Shown one piece after another: positions 1 to 9,075 of a DNA stretch of 28,807 bases. The translations under genes were made by a program, and so were the position numbers. Position 1 is the first letter of the stretch. Each line of letters starts with the position of its first letter. The DNA lies in the NCBI GenBank assembly GCA_014238935.1, contig JABAAD010000001.1, positions 1 through 28,807 on the forward strand, in the 5' to 3' direction. A model generated the notes under the pieces. The model saw nothing but the letters and a program-made list of their open reading frames with translations. It searched no databases and had not been told where the DNA came from. Origin of the DNA: Alphaproteobacteria bacterium (GTDB lineage: Bacteria; Pseudomonadota; Alphaproteobacteria; JABSOH01; JABAAW01).

Positions 1-2
1 GA

Positions 3-1343
3 TCCTCGACGAACCTGTTGGTCGCGGGTGCACTCGTCGCCATGGAGCGCGAAAGCTTGGGGTTCTTCACCGTCACCGTTCCTGGGCTCTTTCTTGCGGG
101 TGTGGGAATGCTCTACATTATTTTCGTGCTGCCGCATCTGCTTTCCAGCTCTCGAGAGGGGTGGCGGCAGCGTAAGTTGCAGAGCGCGCGCAAAGGCAAG
201 AGTTTTGTCGCGCAATTTACGATCACGGGCGACTCGCCTTTCGTCGGCAAAGCGGCGAACGTGCGTCTGTTCTCTGCGATCGAGCGCGCGACGGTGGTGT
301 TGGTGTTGCGTGGCGAGGTTTCGTTTTCGCCGCCGAAGCGTTCTTTTCATCTGCGTGCGGGCGATCTGTTGCTGATCTCCGCTTCGCGCCGTCGTATCGA
401 CGAGCTCGTGGAATCCGAGGAGCACGGATTGTTGGCACCGCAGTTGAGCGGCAGGGTCGCCGAGCACGAGAGCGTCGCAGAAGAAGAGACCATCTTGGCA
501 GAGTTCTTCGTGCCGCCGCACTCTTCGTTCATCGGGCGTAGCTTGCAAGACTTGCGTTTTCGCTTTCGCTACCATTGCGTCGTCTTGGGGCTGGAGCGCG
601 GCGCGCGGCGCATGCTACGCAACCTCACATCGACAAGGCTTCGCGCCGGCGACATTGCGTTGGTGCAAGGTCGAACTAGCGATGTGCGCGCCTTGGGACA
701 GTTTCGAGATTTGGTCGCCGTCGAGGATTCGATCCACAAGCTGCCCGATGCCGAGCGCGCCAGCTTGGCTGCCGGCATCTTCACCTTGTGCATTCTCGCC
801 GCAGCAACGGGCATGGCGCCGATCGCCTTCTGCGCAATCTGCGGCGCAACCCTGATAATCGCACTCGACGTGCTCTCATTGGAAGACGCCGTGCGCGCGC
901 TCGATCGCAAGATCGTCCTCGTCATCGCGTCTGCAATCGCGCTCGCAGCAGCACTACAGACGACGGGCGGAGACAGCATACTCGCCAAAGGATTCCTTTT
1001 CGCAACGCGAAGCTCCGCCCATCCTCCGCTCGTCCTCTCGTGCTTCTTCCTCTTCGTCGCCTTGCTTTCGAATATCATCTCTACCAAAGCGGCAGCCGTG
1101 CTCTTCACGCCGATCGCCGTCGCCATCGCAGACAATCTCGGCGTATCCCACATACCCTTTGCAATCGCCGTCCTGTTCGCGGCAAACTGCGCCTTCGCAA
1201 CACCCATCGGCTATCAGACAAACCTGCTCGTCATGAACGCAGGTCAGTACCGCTTCGGCGATTTCCTGCGAGCGGGTTTGCCCCTCGTCCTTGTATGCTG
1301 GGGGTGCTTCACGATTTTGTGCTATGTCTACTTCTTCTCCTGA
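3..1343 (+). CDS. SLC13/DASS-type permease with RCK_C domains (5' end missing)
   Basis: Integral membrane transporter of the divalent anion:Na+ symporter type, substrate unknown. The frame is open from base 3 and starts with SSTNLLVAGALVA, which looks like the STN-L-V substrate/Na+ loop of SLC13 proteins, so the true start is left of the window. After one membrane segment come two soluble TrkA-C/RCK_C-like domains: a unit containing GDSPFVGK and a unit containing SSFIGRSLQDL, each ending in an RAGD turn. A second block of hydrophobic helices follows. The C-terminal half holds the mirrored GYQTNLLVMNAGQYRFGDF motif typical of the family. RCK_C insertions are known in bacterial members and may sense a ligand. 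The last 20 bases overlap the start of aspS. The family call is firm; the substrate cannot be read. Confidence 0.82.
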   Translation, partial: SSTNLLVAGALVAMERESLGFFTVTVPGLFLAGVGMLYIIFVLPHLLSSSREGWRQRKLQSARKGKSFVAQFTITGDSPFVGKAANVRLFSAIERATVVLVLRGEVSFSPPKRSFHLRAGDLLLISASRRRIDELVESEEHGLLAPQLSGRVAEHESVAEEETILAEFFVPPHSSFIGRSLQDLRFRFRYHCVVLGLERGARRMLRNLTSTRLRAGDIALVQGRTSDVRALGQFRDLVAVEDSIHKLPDAERASLAAGIFTLCILAAATGMAPIAFCAICGATLIIALDVLSLEDAVRALDRKIVLVIASAIALAAALQTTGGDSILAKGFLFATRSSAHPPLVLSCFFLFVALLSNIISTKAAAVLFTPIAVAIADNLGVSHIPFAIAVLFAANCAFATPIGYQTNLLVMNAGQYRFGDFLRAGLPLVLVCWGCFTILCYVYFFS

Positions 1344-3153
1344 TAATCCCTACCGCACGCAACGTTGCGATGCCTTGCGTCTGACCCAAACCAGCGAGAA
1401 GGTTCGACTGGCGGGGTGGATCGCGCGCAAGCGCGACCACGGCAACCTTTTGTTCGTCGATTTACGCGACCATTGGGGAGTGACACAATGCGTCTGGGAG
1501 CGTCCCGACCAGAGCGAAGTTGCTAAGGGCGGGGAACTTCAGCAGCGCCAAGCGCAGCTTTTTACCGAGATCGAAGGGTTGCCTCTGGAGAGCGTCGTCA
1601 GCCTTGCGGGACGCGTGTGCGCACGATCGAGCGATACCGTCAATCCGCGCAAGCCGACGGGAGAGGTCGAGCTCAAAGTCGAGACATTGAGCGTGCTCTC
1701 GCGCGCAGCGCCGTTGCCCATGCCCGTCCATCGTGATGCGGACTATCCCGAAGATTTACGCTTGCAGTACCGTTTTCTCGACTTGCGGCGCGAGAGCATG
1801 CGGCGCAAAATTCTGTTGCGTTCGAAAGTGATCGCCTCGTTGCGTCGTCGCATGACAGAGGCGGACTTCGTCGAGTTTCAGACGCCGATTCTCACCGCCT
1901 CCTCGCCTGAGGGGGCGCGAGACTTTCTTGTTCCCTCGCGTCTTCATCCGCAGCAGTTCTACGCTCTGCCGCAAGCACCGCAGCAGTTCAAGCAGTTGCT
2001 GATGATCGCGGGATTCGAGCGTTATTTTCAAATCGCTCCCTGCTTTCGCGACGAGGACGCGCGTGCAGACCGCTCGCCGGGCGAGTTCTATCAACTCGAC
2101 TTTGAAATGGCGTTCGCAACCCAAGACGAGATCATGCAAACGATCGAGCATGTACTGGCAGGCGTCTTCGAAGAATTTGCCGACGGCGCAAGCGTGACAC
2201 CAACGCCGTTCCCTCGTTTGAGCTACGACGAGGCGATGCTGCGCTACGGCAGCGACAAGCCCGATCTGCGCAATCCGATCGAGATCGTCGAGGCGGGCGA
2301 CCTGTTCGCAAACTCCAGCTTCGCTCTGTTTGCTAGGGCTGTCGAGGGCGGTGCGTGCGTGCGCGCTTTGCGTGCACCCGCAGCCGCAGGGCAACCGCGC
2401 AGCTTCTTCGACAAGCTCAACGCATGGGCGCGCGAACAAGGGCAAGGCGGACTAGGATACATCGCCTATCCCACCCTCGACAATCCGCAAGGACCGATCG
2501 CTCGCAATATCTCGAAGGACTTGGCAGAAAAGTTGGCACAAAGGAACGCCTTGGCAGACGGCGATGCGCTGTTCTTCGTCTGCGCCGAGAAGAAAGCCGC
2601 TGCCTTATTCGCAGGAAAAGTGCGCGAAAAGCTCGCCCAGCTCTGCGCGTGCTGCGCAGAGAACAAATTCGCATTTTGCTGGGTCGTGGACTTTCCCCTC
2701 TACGAACGCGATCCGAATACGCAAAAAATCGTCTTCAGCCACAACCCCTTCTCCATGCCGCAAGGGGGGCTTGATGCCTTGGAGAGCCAAGACCCCCTAT
2801 CGATTACGGCGAGTCAATACGATATTGTTTGCAACGGTGTCGAGCTCTCGTCGGGCGCTTTGCGCAACTTCGAGCTGGCGACATTGGAGCGCGCTTTCAA
2901 AATCGCGGGCTACGAGCGCGAAGAGCTGGAATCGCGCTTTCCGGGAATGCTTTCGGCGTTGCAATTCGGCGTGCCGCCGCACGGAGGCGCCGCGCCAGGG
3001 ATCGAACGCATCGTCATGCTGCTCGCACGCGAGAGCAACATCCGAGAGGTGACCTGCTTTCCGTTGAACCAAACAGGACAAGACAGCATGATGGGTGCTC
3101 CCGCTTCCGTCTCTGCGCGGCAGCTCAAGGACTTGGGACTGAGGCTGGCTTGA
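1324..3153 (+). CDS. aspS: Aspartyl-tRNA synthetase, bacterial type (likely non-discriminating)
   Basis: Class IIb aminoacyl-tRNA synthetase of 609 residues, the normal bacterial length. It attaches Asp to tRNA-Asp in the cytoplasm. The N-terminal OB-fold anticodon domain spans about residues 15-130. Class II motif 2 (FRDEDARADRSPGEFYQLD) lies at 241-259. An inserted GAD domain occupies roughly 300-420, and motif 3 contains GAAPGIERIVMLL near the C-terminus. I chose the ATG at 1324 because it begins the expected MSTSSPDNPYRTQ region; an upstream extension in frame has no family support. There is no clear Shine-Dalgarno site, and the start lies inside the upstream permease gene, suggesting translational coupling. 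His39 in KRDHG is the residue class found in non-discriminating enzymes that also charge tRNA-Asn. The PGEFYQLD form is usual in alphaproteobacteria. Confidence 0.97.
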   Translation: MSTSSPDNPYRTQRCDALRLTQTSEKVRLAGWIARKRDHGNLLFVDLRDHWGVTQCVWERPDQSEVAKGGELQQRQAQLFTEIEGLPLESVVSLAGRVCARSSDTVNPRKPTGEVELKVETLSVLSRAAPLPMPVHRDADYPEDLRLQYRFLDLRRESMRRKILLRSKVIASLRRRMTEADFVEFQTPILTASSPEGARDFLVPSRLHPQQFYALPQAPQQFKQLLMIAGFERYFQIAPCFRDEDARADRSPGEFYQLDFEMAFATQDEIMQTIEHVLAGVFEEFADGASVTPTPFPRLSYDEAMLRYGSDKPDLRNPIEIVEAGDLFANSSFALFARAVEGGACVRALRAPAAAGQPRSFFDKLNAWAREQGQGGLGYIAYPTLDNPQGPIARNISKDLAEKLAQRNALADGDALFFVCAEKKAAALFAGKVREKLAQLCACCAENKFAFCWVVDFPLYERDPNTQKIVFSHNPFSMPQGGLDALESQDPLSITASQYDIVCNGVELSSGALRNFELATLERAFKIAGYEREELESRFPGMLSALQFGVPPHGGAAPGIERIVMLLARESNIREVTCFPLNQTGQDSMMGAPASVSARQLKDLGLRLA

Positions 3154-3160
3154 AAACAGA

Positions 3161-3198
3161 GGACATTGCGAGGAATTATTGCGAGGAGTTATTGCAAG
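3161..3198. repeat. Imperfect 12-13 bp tandem repeat between convergent genes
   Basis: Three neighbouring units ending in ATTGCGAG, ATTGCGAG and ATTGCAAG, at 3161-3172, 3173-3185 and 3186-3198. They begin eight bases after the aspS stop, and the third covers the stop codon of the convergent TPR gene. There is no U-tract, so this is not a standard terminator. Confidence 0.5.
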
Positions 3199-6100
3199 AG
3201 TTGCTGTTGGTAGAGATCGAGGAATCCTAGGTTGGTGTCCTCACCCTCCTGCAACCTCTCTAGCAGCGTTGCGACGGAGACGGGCTGTTGCGGATCGTTG
3301 AGTTGGGTGAGAAAGTTGAAGACCTCCAGCAGAGGAGATCCCTCGATGGTCTCGCCATAGTCGCGCGCGATTCCGTCGAGCGCGCCCGTCTCGTCGGCGA
3401 GGTAGAGGGATGCTGCTAGGTAGAGGAGGAAGCTGGCTTTGCGTTGCGAGAGTCGAACTCCTTCGCGTCGCGGCGGTGGTCCTAGGAGGCGTTGCAAGGC
3501 GAAGGCGGCGTCTCCCCATTCGGCGTTGGTGCGGTGGATCAGAAAGCGCAGGAGGTCTGCGGGTTCGGAGGTGTCGCCCGCCAGCAGTTCGAGCGCGTGG
3601 TCGTGCTGTTCGAGTTCGACCAAAGCGCGCGCGCGCAGCCTGCGCACATCGTCGCGGTAGGGGGAGCCCTCGCTCGGCACATTGCGGTTGAGTAAGGACA
3701 AGGCTTCCTGTGCCTGTCCCGCCAAGAGGAGCAAGAGCCCTGTTTTGACGACGAGTCTGTCCTTGTCGCTCGTCGTGTTGTCCTCGATGAGGGCTTTCTT
3801 GGCGATGGCGGCAGCGATCTTGTAGAAGCTGCCTTGGCTGATGCGCTCGACCGCGCTTTCGCTCAGTAACAATCCCAGCTCACCCGGCGGGATCAGCTCT
3901 TTGAAGTCCTGATGAAGCAGATAAGCTTCGACGGGCGAAAGTGTCACCGCCTCGCGCAACAGGAAGAGGTCTTGGAACAAATCGACCATTTGCTGCGACA
4001 ACTCTGCCGTTTCAGGCAAGAGGGGGTGTCGCGTGATGGCTTCGCGGTAGGCGCGCAGTTGCTGGTAGTAAAGCCCGTTGATTCCGTAGGTGGTGCCGAG
4101 CTCGCGGCGGATGCGAAAGGCGAGCGCATCGCCGCGCCATGCTTGGTTGAGGCGTTCCAGTTGTTCGAGAATCTCTTCGCTTGGCAGAAGCTCGAAGTTT
4201 CTGGCGAGCACGAGAGAATCAAGGGCGGCACGCACTTGCCAATAGCCCCGCTGTTTCGTGTTTTGCATGCCTTGCCAAGTATCGATGGCGCGGCGGTCGT
4301 TGCCTCGTTCCTGCTCCAGCCAGCCCTTGAGGTATTCGAAGGCGTCGCGGTTGGAGCGCCGAATCTCGGCGTTCGGCAGACGCTCTGCCCTGCGCAGCCA
4401 CGCGTCGGCAGCCGAGCTGTTGCCGCTGTTCAGTGCGCTGATAATTCGCCAGACGCTGGCAGAAGCTTTAACGGCAGGAGGGTAGAGGTCGTAGAGGTTG
4501 CCAGCTTGCGCAAAATAGCTTTCGGCAAGCGACCACTGTTCTTTCTGCGCCGCCGCAACGGCTCGCCAAAGGGTGGCTTCTTGAAGCCTGTCGAAGACGG
4601 AGGCACGGAGAATCTCGATCGCCTCGTCCGTGCGCTCGCAGAGCAGCAGCGCGAGCGCGCGCATCAGACGCGGAGTCAGGTTGTTCGTCGGAAAGGATTG
4701 CTCGTACAGGTTGAGAAGTCCGAGCGCTTCCTGTCCCAGCCCTTGTCCCAAATAGTATCCCGCCAGAGCCAAGTTGAGCTCGCGACGGTTCGCAGACAAG
4801 TCGCGCAGGTAGCGTGCGTTGAACTTTTCGCGCACCACATCGAAAGATCCGCCCTCGCGTTTCCACAATCCGAAGTTCAACACGGGCAGGCGGATCAGCT
4901 CAAAGGGGGCACGCTCGGCGAGCGCGCGATCGACATCCAAGGTCTCCAGCCGTAGCCCTTTCGGTGCCGTCACGGTGACATATCCGTCGTTCGATTGCAC
5001 TTCCAGATCGCTTGCCAAAGGCACAAGTGCGATGCCTTGTGCGCTTTCCAAAATTTGGAATTCGGGATAGGCGCGCGCGCGCGCCATACCGAGGCTGGGG
5101 GTCGGCACGGGAATCACATGGAAGCTGTCGCCGATTTCGGGGTCTTGGATCAAAGCGATCCTGCCGTAGCGGTTCAGCAGGAAGTTGAACTCGGCTTGCG
5201 CTTGGGAGTCTTGAGTAATGGCGGTATCGATGGCGAAGTGGGGGGGGACGGGTTGTTCGTGGAACTCAAGCTGCCAGCCCAGTCCGACGCGTCGTAGCGC
5301 GGGGTAGAGACGTTGCGTCGAGGAGAAGCGCAACACGGTGAAACCCTCGACCTCGATTTGTTCGATGTCTCCGAGCGCGCTTTGCGCGTCTTGCGTCTGT
5401 TGTTGCGTGTCGAAGGAGAAGGCTCTGTCGGCGACAAACCATATGTATCCTGCGCGTTGGAAGAAGGCGGTGGCGATGCCTTCTGGCAGCAGGAGTTGGA
5501 ACTGGTATGCGGGCGTTGGTCTTGTCGCTGCGATCTCTGCGGCGCTGGGCTGCACATCGCCGGGGGTGGTGCCTGAGGGAGTGAAGATGCGCGGCGGCGG
5601 CAAGGGAGCCGTCGTCAGCTTCGGCGCAGAAGAGATGCCGAGAATATCGGGCAAGGGGGAGGATTCAACTTCGACGATGTGAAAAACATCCAGCACGATC
5701 CGCGTGCCTGAAACAAAATGCCGAAAACGGTTGTTTTGTCGCAGAGGAATCGAAAACAAGGCTCGGTCAGAGAAACGTTGCGTGCGCGCGGGCGAGAAAA
5801 AGCCGCGTTGCCTCAAGCCGAGCGTACGCAGATCCAGAGGGTTCGCTCGGTTGAAGGTGACGACAAGCCTTTGTCCCTGTCGCTCGACGAGGTAGTTCGT
5901 CGGATTGTCGTAGTCGAAGATGAAACGCGTGTAGTCGCCATGGCGGCCGGCGCGTACGCTGACGGCAGGCAGGCGCGGCGTGGCAGGGGCGGCGGTGTTG
6001 GCGACGGCGTTGTCGCGTTGCGCGATGCCGTCGCCGCTTTCGCGCACGAAAAGATCGATCACGACGCGGTTGCCGTAGGCAAAATCGCGCATCGAGAGCT

Positions 6101-6893
6101 TGCGTTTGAGCGCGAAGCGTACTTCGAGCCCGTTGCGCACGATCGTGGGGACACCCAACGATCGCGCGATCGGTCTCAGACGCGCCGCCGCGTTGGCGAG
6201 GACGAGAGGTTTGTTGAACTCGACGACGAGAATATCGCGCGCTCGTCCTTCCGTGCTGTCCGGATCGGCGGTGATGCGCGCGCGAAACAGCACGTCGCTC
6301 GGCCAGGCGAGCGAGAGACGGTCGTAGCCCGCGCGGCGTTCGCCGTTCAAGGCGACGCGAAAAGGCGTCGCCTCTCTTTCGTCAACTTGAGCAAAAACCT
6401 CCTTCGGCACATCGTCGGTGCGCTCCACGCTGACGCTTTGACCAGGAATGGTGTTGGAGTCGGGATCGCTTTGGAAATAGACGACGATGTTCTCTCGCGT
6501 GCGCCGCGTAGAGACAAGCACATTGGGTTTCAAGGCAACGACGATGCGTCGCGTATCGACGACGCGCAAGCTCGTCATGTATCGAGAAAGCTTTTGTTGC
6601 GCTGTTCCGAACTCGAAGTTTCGCGCCGCTTGGCTGAAGGTGAGACGAAGGTTCTGCCGTTCGTCTATTTCACTCGAAAAGCTCGGTGCCTGCTGCCAAC
6701 GGAAAATGAGGTAGCCCGCGTTGCGCGCAAGCCCGCTCTCCACCGCGACGACGCGTTGTGCTTGCGCCTCCGTGATGCCGCTCTGCCATGCCGCTGTCCA
6801 AAAGAGGCAACACAAGAGCGCTTGCGAGCACCCCCTGACGAAGGCAGCGCGAAGGCGACTGCACTCGCGTCGGCACTCGTTTTGCTGCGTCAC
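3189..6893 (-). CDS. Large exported protein with beta-rich modules and C-terminal TPR-like repeats
   Basis: Uncharacterised 1234-residue envelope protein. It starts with GTG in a GTGA overlap with the stop of the upstream MotB-like gene. Residues 24-45 form a signal-peptide-like stretch (ALLCCLFWTAAW, then TEAQA|Q), predicting export to the periplasm. Residues about 55-570 contain at least four similar beta-rich modules, each with a GY-x(3)-F/L pattern near its start and a V/I-V-x-V/L-x-F strand near its end, for example YTRFIFDYDNPTNYLVER. They recall AMIN-like envelope domains, but that is only an inference. From about residue 705 onward the sequence is alpha-helical with repeated L-x(2)-A-x-A patterns and reads as TPR-like. 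Its place at the end of a cheY-cheZ-motB-motB operon suggests a scaffold for the flagellar motor or envelope. No enzyme motif is visible. Confidence 0.8.
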   Translation of the reverse strand: MTQQNECRRECSRLRAAFVRGCSQALLCCLFWTAAWQSGITEAQAQRVVAVESGLARNAGYLIFRWQQAPSFSSEIDERQNLRLTFSQAARNFEFGTAQQKLSRYMTSLRVVDTRRIVVALKPNVLVSTRRTRENIVVYFQSDPDSNTIPGQSVSVERTDDVPKEVFAQVDEREATPFRVALNGERRAGYDRLSLAWPSDVLFRARITADPDSTEGRARDILVVEFNKPLVLANAAARLRPIARSLGVPTIVRNGLEVRFALKRKLSMRDFAYGNRVVIDLFVRESGDGIAQRDNAVANTAAPATPRLPAVSVRAGRHGDYTRFIFDYDNPTNYLVERQGQRLVVTFNRANPLDLRTLGLRQRGFFSPARTQRFSDRALFSIPLRQNNRFRHFVSGTRIVLDVFHIVEVESSPLPDILGISSAPKLTTAPLPPPRIFTPSGTTPGDVQPSAAEIAATRPTPAYQFQLLLPEGIATAFFQRAGYIWFVADRAFSFDTQQQTQDAQSALGDIEQIEVEGFTVLRFSSTQRLYPALRRVGLGWQLEFHEQPVPPHFAIDTAITQDSQAQAEFNFLLNRYGRIALIQDPEIGDSFHVIPVPTPSLGMARARAYPEFQILESAQGIALVPLASDLEVQSNDGYVTVTAPKGLRLETLDVDRALAERAPFELIRLPVLNFGLWKREGGSFDVVREKFNARYLRDLSANRRELNLALAGYYLGQGLGQEALGLLNLYEQSFPTNNLTPRLMRALALLLCERTDEAIEILRASVFDRLQEATLWRAVAAAQKEQWSLAESYFAQAGNLYDLYPPAVKASASVWRIISALNSGNSSAADAWLRRAERLPNAEIRRSNRDAFEYLKGWLEQERGNDRRAIDTWQGMQNTKQRGYWQVRAALDSLVLARNFELLPSEEILEQLERLNQAWRGDALAFRIRRELGTTYGINGLYYQQLRAYREAITRHPLLPETAELSQQMVDLFQDLFLLREAVTLSPVEAYLLHQDFKELIPPGELGLLLSESAVERISQGSFYKIAAAIAKKALIEDNTTSDKDRLVVKTGLLLLLAGQAQEALSLLNRNVPSEGSPYRDDVRRLRARALVELEQHDHALELLAGDTSEPADLLRFLIHRTNAEWGDAAFALQRLLGPPPRREGVRLSQRKASFLLYLAASLYLADETGALDGIARDYGETIEGSPLLEVFNFLTQLNDPQQPVSVATLLERLQEGEDTNLGFLDLYQQQLLQ

Positions 6894-7654
6894 CTTTTTT
6901 CGTCGTAGATGACGATATCGACGCGTCGCGCCAGCCTGTCGCGTACCCCTGGGCTGAGCGTTCGAGAGATATTGGCATCGAACGAAGTGCTGGAGCGTCC
7001 CATCGCCGTGATCGGCACGCGCACGCCGTTCGTCTGCAGGATGCGCAAAACCTCCAGCGCGCGCGCGAGCGAGAGGTGCCAGTTGCTGGGAAAGCGGCGC
7101 GGCGCTTTGACGAAGTTGTCAGGGGTCGAATGACCGATCACCTCGATACGGTTCGCCGTGTTCTTGAGAAGATCGGCAAGAGCGAACAAGGTCAGCTTCG
7201 CTCGATCGTCAAGCCTGCTGTCGCCTTTCTCGAAAAAGACGCTTGCGGGAAAGCTCATCATCACCCAGCCGGGTCCCTGCGTCAGGAAGGCGCGCTGCAT
7301 CATGGGGTCGCTTTCGAACTGGCGTTGGAGGATGCGATACAGGTATTGCGCAGAAAGAGAAAGCGGTGTCTTGCGCACATCCGAGCTGTAGATGTAGTCC
7401 GATTGTCCGAAACGCAGCTCCTTGCGTTCGCTGACAACGCGTTTCTCGATTCTGACCTCGTCGACATTCAGAAAGACACTTTGGGCAAAGATGAAAACAA
7501 AAAAGGTCAGCATCAAGGTGACCATGTCCGTCATGCTCAGGAGCCACTGCGTGTTTTTGCCCTCTTCCTGCCTCTCCTCCTCGACTATCTCATCCTCCTC
7601 CTCGGTGAGGGAGTCGAAGGGGTTGTCGTCGAACGGGGAGGCGTCGGTGCTCAT
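6890..7654 (-). CDS. MotB-like flagellar stator protein with OmpA-type peptidoglycan-binding domain
   Basis: A 254-residue inner-membrane protein. An acidic cytoplasmic N-terminus (1-35) is followed by one membrane helix (about 37-62) containing SMTDMVTLMLTFFVF. Asp43 sits where MotB carries its proton-binding Asp. The periplasmic part ends in an OmpA/MotB-like domain: FFEKGDSRLDD, a VIGHST strand, NWHLSLARA, and RRVDIVI near the end. In MotB this fold anchors the stator to peptidoglycan. The ATG start overlaps the upstream stop (ATGA, 7651-7654), and its own stop overlaps the TPR gene start. No MotA gene is in the window, so the partner channel protein must be elsewhere. A TolR/ExbD-like or non-flagellar role is possible but less likely next to cheY-cheZ. 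Confidence 0.82.
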   Translation of the reverse strand: MSTDASPFDDNPFDSLTEEEDEIVEEERQEEGKNTQWLLSMTDMVTLMLTFFVFIFAQSVFLNVDEVRIEKRVVSERKELRFGQSDYIYSSDVRKTPLSLSAQYLYRILQRQFESDPMMQRAFLTQGPGWVMMSFPASVFFEKGDSRLDDRAKLTLFALADLLKNTANRIEVIGHSTPDNFVKAPRRFPSNWHLSLARALEVLRILQTNGVRVPITAMGRSSTSFDANISRTLSPGVRDRLARRVDIVIYDEKR

Positions 7655-8433
7655 GGTTGCGGTTGCGATTGGGGTTGTTCTCCCGTTTCCACTTGAACTC
7701 CGTCTTCAGGCGAAGTTTCTATCAAAGCGGCGGGTTGGGTTGCAAGGTTGGGAATGTAGAGCACATTCGGAAAGCTTTCCTCGCCGATTTGGAACTGGAA
7801 GACGGTCTCTCCTTCCAGAGTTGTGTCTAGCCCCGATTGTACGCGACTGGGACTGATCCCTTCCTGCAAGGCGAGCCTGCCGAGCTCGCCCGCGCGTCGA
7901 ACGCTGAGGGGGGGGCTGAAGATATAGGCGTCGCGCGTGTCGTAGCCCGTCACGAAGGAGGAATAGACGGGTTGCGTGCTGTTGGCGATCGTAGACGAGA
8001 TGCGTCTCAGCAGGACCAGCATTTCGGGTTTGATCTCGGCGCTGCCCGATTGAAAAAGCGCCTTGTTGAGAACTCTCACCTCCAGCGATCCGTCGCGGTC
8101 GTTGCGTTTCGTGCGTGCAACATGGATGTCCGTGTCGATGAGCAGTTCGATCTCTTCGAGGATGAAGTCTTTCGTAAAACCGGCAGCGCGTCGTTTCAGG
8201 GGGTTGAAAACCTCTTTGCTCTGGATGCTGGTCGGCGAGAAGACTTTCGCTACCGAAGAGAGCGTTTGATCGACGCGTTCCTGAACTACCTCGGAGAGAA
8301 CGGTCAGCACGACGAAGAAGGACAAGACAAGCAGAAAGAGACTCAAAAAGGTGTAGGCGATGGCGAACTCGCTCTCCTCGTCGGAGCCCGAAGATTGTCC
8401 CGACGCACTGCGTTCACGGTGGAGGCTGAGCAT
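7651..8433 (-). CDS. MotB-like membrane protein lacking the stator aspartate
   Basis: A 260-residue protein with a Ser/Glu-rich cytoplasmic N-terminus, one membrane helix at about 23-47 (FAIAYTFLSLFLLVLSFFVVL) and a periplasmic domain. That domain looks like a divergent OmpA/MotB fold: LFQSGSAEIKPEM, a VTGYDTRD strand in place of the usual G-H/Y-T-D, and LSVRRAGEL. The tail after residue 225 is rich in Pro, Gln and Glu. Aligning LSFF with LTFF of the neighbouring MotB-like protein places Ser31 where that protein has Asp43. It therefore lacks the proton-binding carboxylate and is unlikely to conduct protons. It starts with ATG 33 bases after cheZ and ends in an ATGA overlap with the next gene. 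An accessory subunit forming a pair with its neighbour is the simplest reading. Confidence 0.75.
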   Translation of the reverse strand: MLSLHRERSASGQSSGSDEESEFAIAYTFLSLFLLVLSFFVVLTVLSEVVQERVDQTLSSVAKVFSPTSIQSKEVFNPLKRRAAGFTKDFILEEIELLIDTDIHVARTKRNDRDGSLEVRVLNKALFQSGSAEIKPEMLVLLRRISSTIANSTQPVYSSFVTGYDTRDAYIFSPPLSVRRAGELGRLALQEGISPSRVQSGLDTTLEGETVFQFQIGEESFPNVLYIPNLATQPAALIETSPEDGVQVETGEQPQSQPQP

Positions 8434-8466
8434 GGTGTCGCAGGATTACTTGTTTGGGACGGCGGA

Positions 8467-9075
8467 TTAGGTGCCGAACATGCTGTCAATTTCCGCCTGT
8501 TTGTCCTTGACGATGATGTTTTGCGGGCCGCTGAGATCCTTCTTGCCTGAGGCAGCTTCTTTCGCGCGCCGCGCGGCGATCTCCTTGTAGCGACGCGTGG
8601 CATGCTTGTCGCCCATCGCAGAGAGAATGCCGTCAACGGCAAACTCGATTTCTTCCACCGAATCGACGATGCGCGTCATTTGCTGCCCCGTCAGATCTTG
8701 GAAGGCGCAAGCCTGTACGATCAATATGAGCTCCTTGCGAATTTGTTGTTCCATCTTTTTGTCCATCATGCCGAGCAGCGCTTGAATATTCTCGGTCGCG
8801 TTCATGATCGCGTGCGTCGCCGATTCCGCCGTCGAGCGGATCGCGCTCAGGCTTTGTACGATCGCAGGCAAGTGCGTCTCGCTGATCTCGCGCGGTCGAT
8901 CGGAGATAGCAGAACCAGAGAGAACTTCGCCTTCGCCTTCCTGCTGCTCGCGCAGGCTTTTGAGCGTGTGTCCTCCGTATTGTCCCGGAAGGTCGCTCTC
9001 CAAGATCTCCCTGACGACGGCTTCGATCGCAGCGCGCTGCTCATTCTCCAAGGCGGCGGGGGGCTTCTTGTTCAT
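8467..9075 (-). CDS. cheZ: CheZ-family protein phosphatase for CheY-P
   Basis: A cytoplasmic 202-residue protein predicted to speed dephosphorylation of CheY-P and so end the chemotactic signal. The long helical middle region contains ATENIQALLG (93-102) and AFQDLTGQQMTRIV (124-137). This carries the CheZ catalytic signature QD-x-TGQ, with Asp127 and Gln131 matching the catalytic pair of the enterobacterial enzyme. The C-terminus, QAEIDSMFGT, resembles the short acidic/hydrophobic helix by which CheZ binds CheY, after a charged linker (residues 160-190). The ATG is directly next to the cheY stop (TAG then ATG, no gap), so the two are translationally coupled, and their pairing supports the call. 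Confidence 0.88.
   Translation of the reverse strand: MNKKPPAALENEQRAAIEAVVREILESDLPGQYGGHTLKSLREQQEGEGEVLSGSAISDRPREISETHLPAIVQSLSAIRSTAESATHAIMNATENIQALLGMMDKKMEQQIRKELILIVQACAFQDLTGQQMTRIVDSVEEIEFAVDGILSAMGDKHATRRYKEIAARRAKEAASGKKDLSGPQNIIVKDKQAEIDSMFGT

Noticed and set aside
3912..6908. Long plus-strand open frames of 347 and 396 codons opposite the TPR gene
   Set aside because: Their translations are Arg-rich or low in recognisable domains, and they mirror the codon structure of the minus-strand gene, which has a signal peptide and repeats and fits its operon. They are shadows of GC-rich codon use.
6890..8433. Zorya-type defence system based on MotB-like proteins
   Set aside because: No MotA-like ZorA, helicase or nuclease gene is adjacent, and the neighbours are cheY and cheZ, so motility is the simpler reading.
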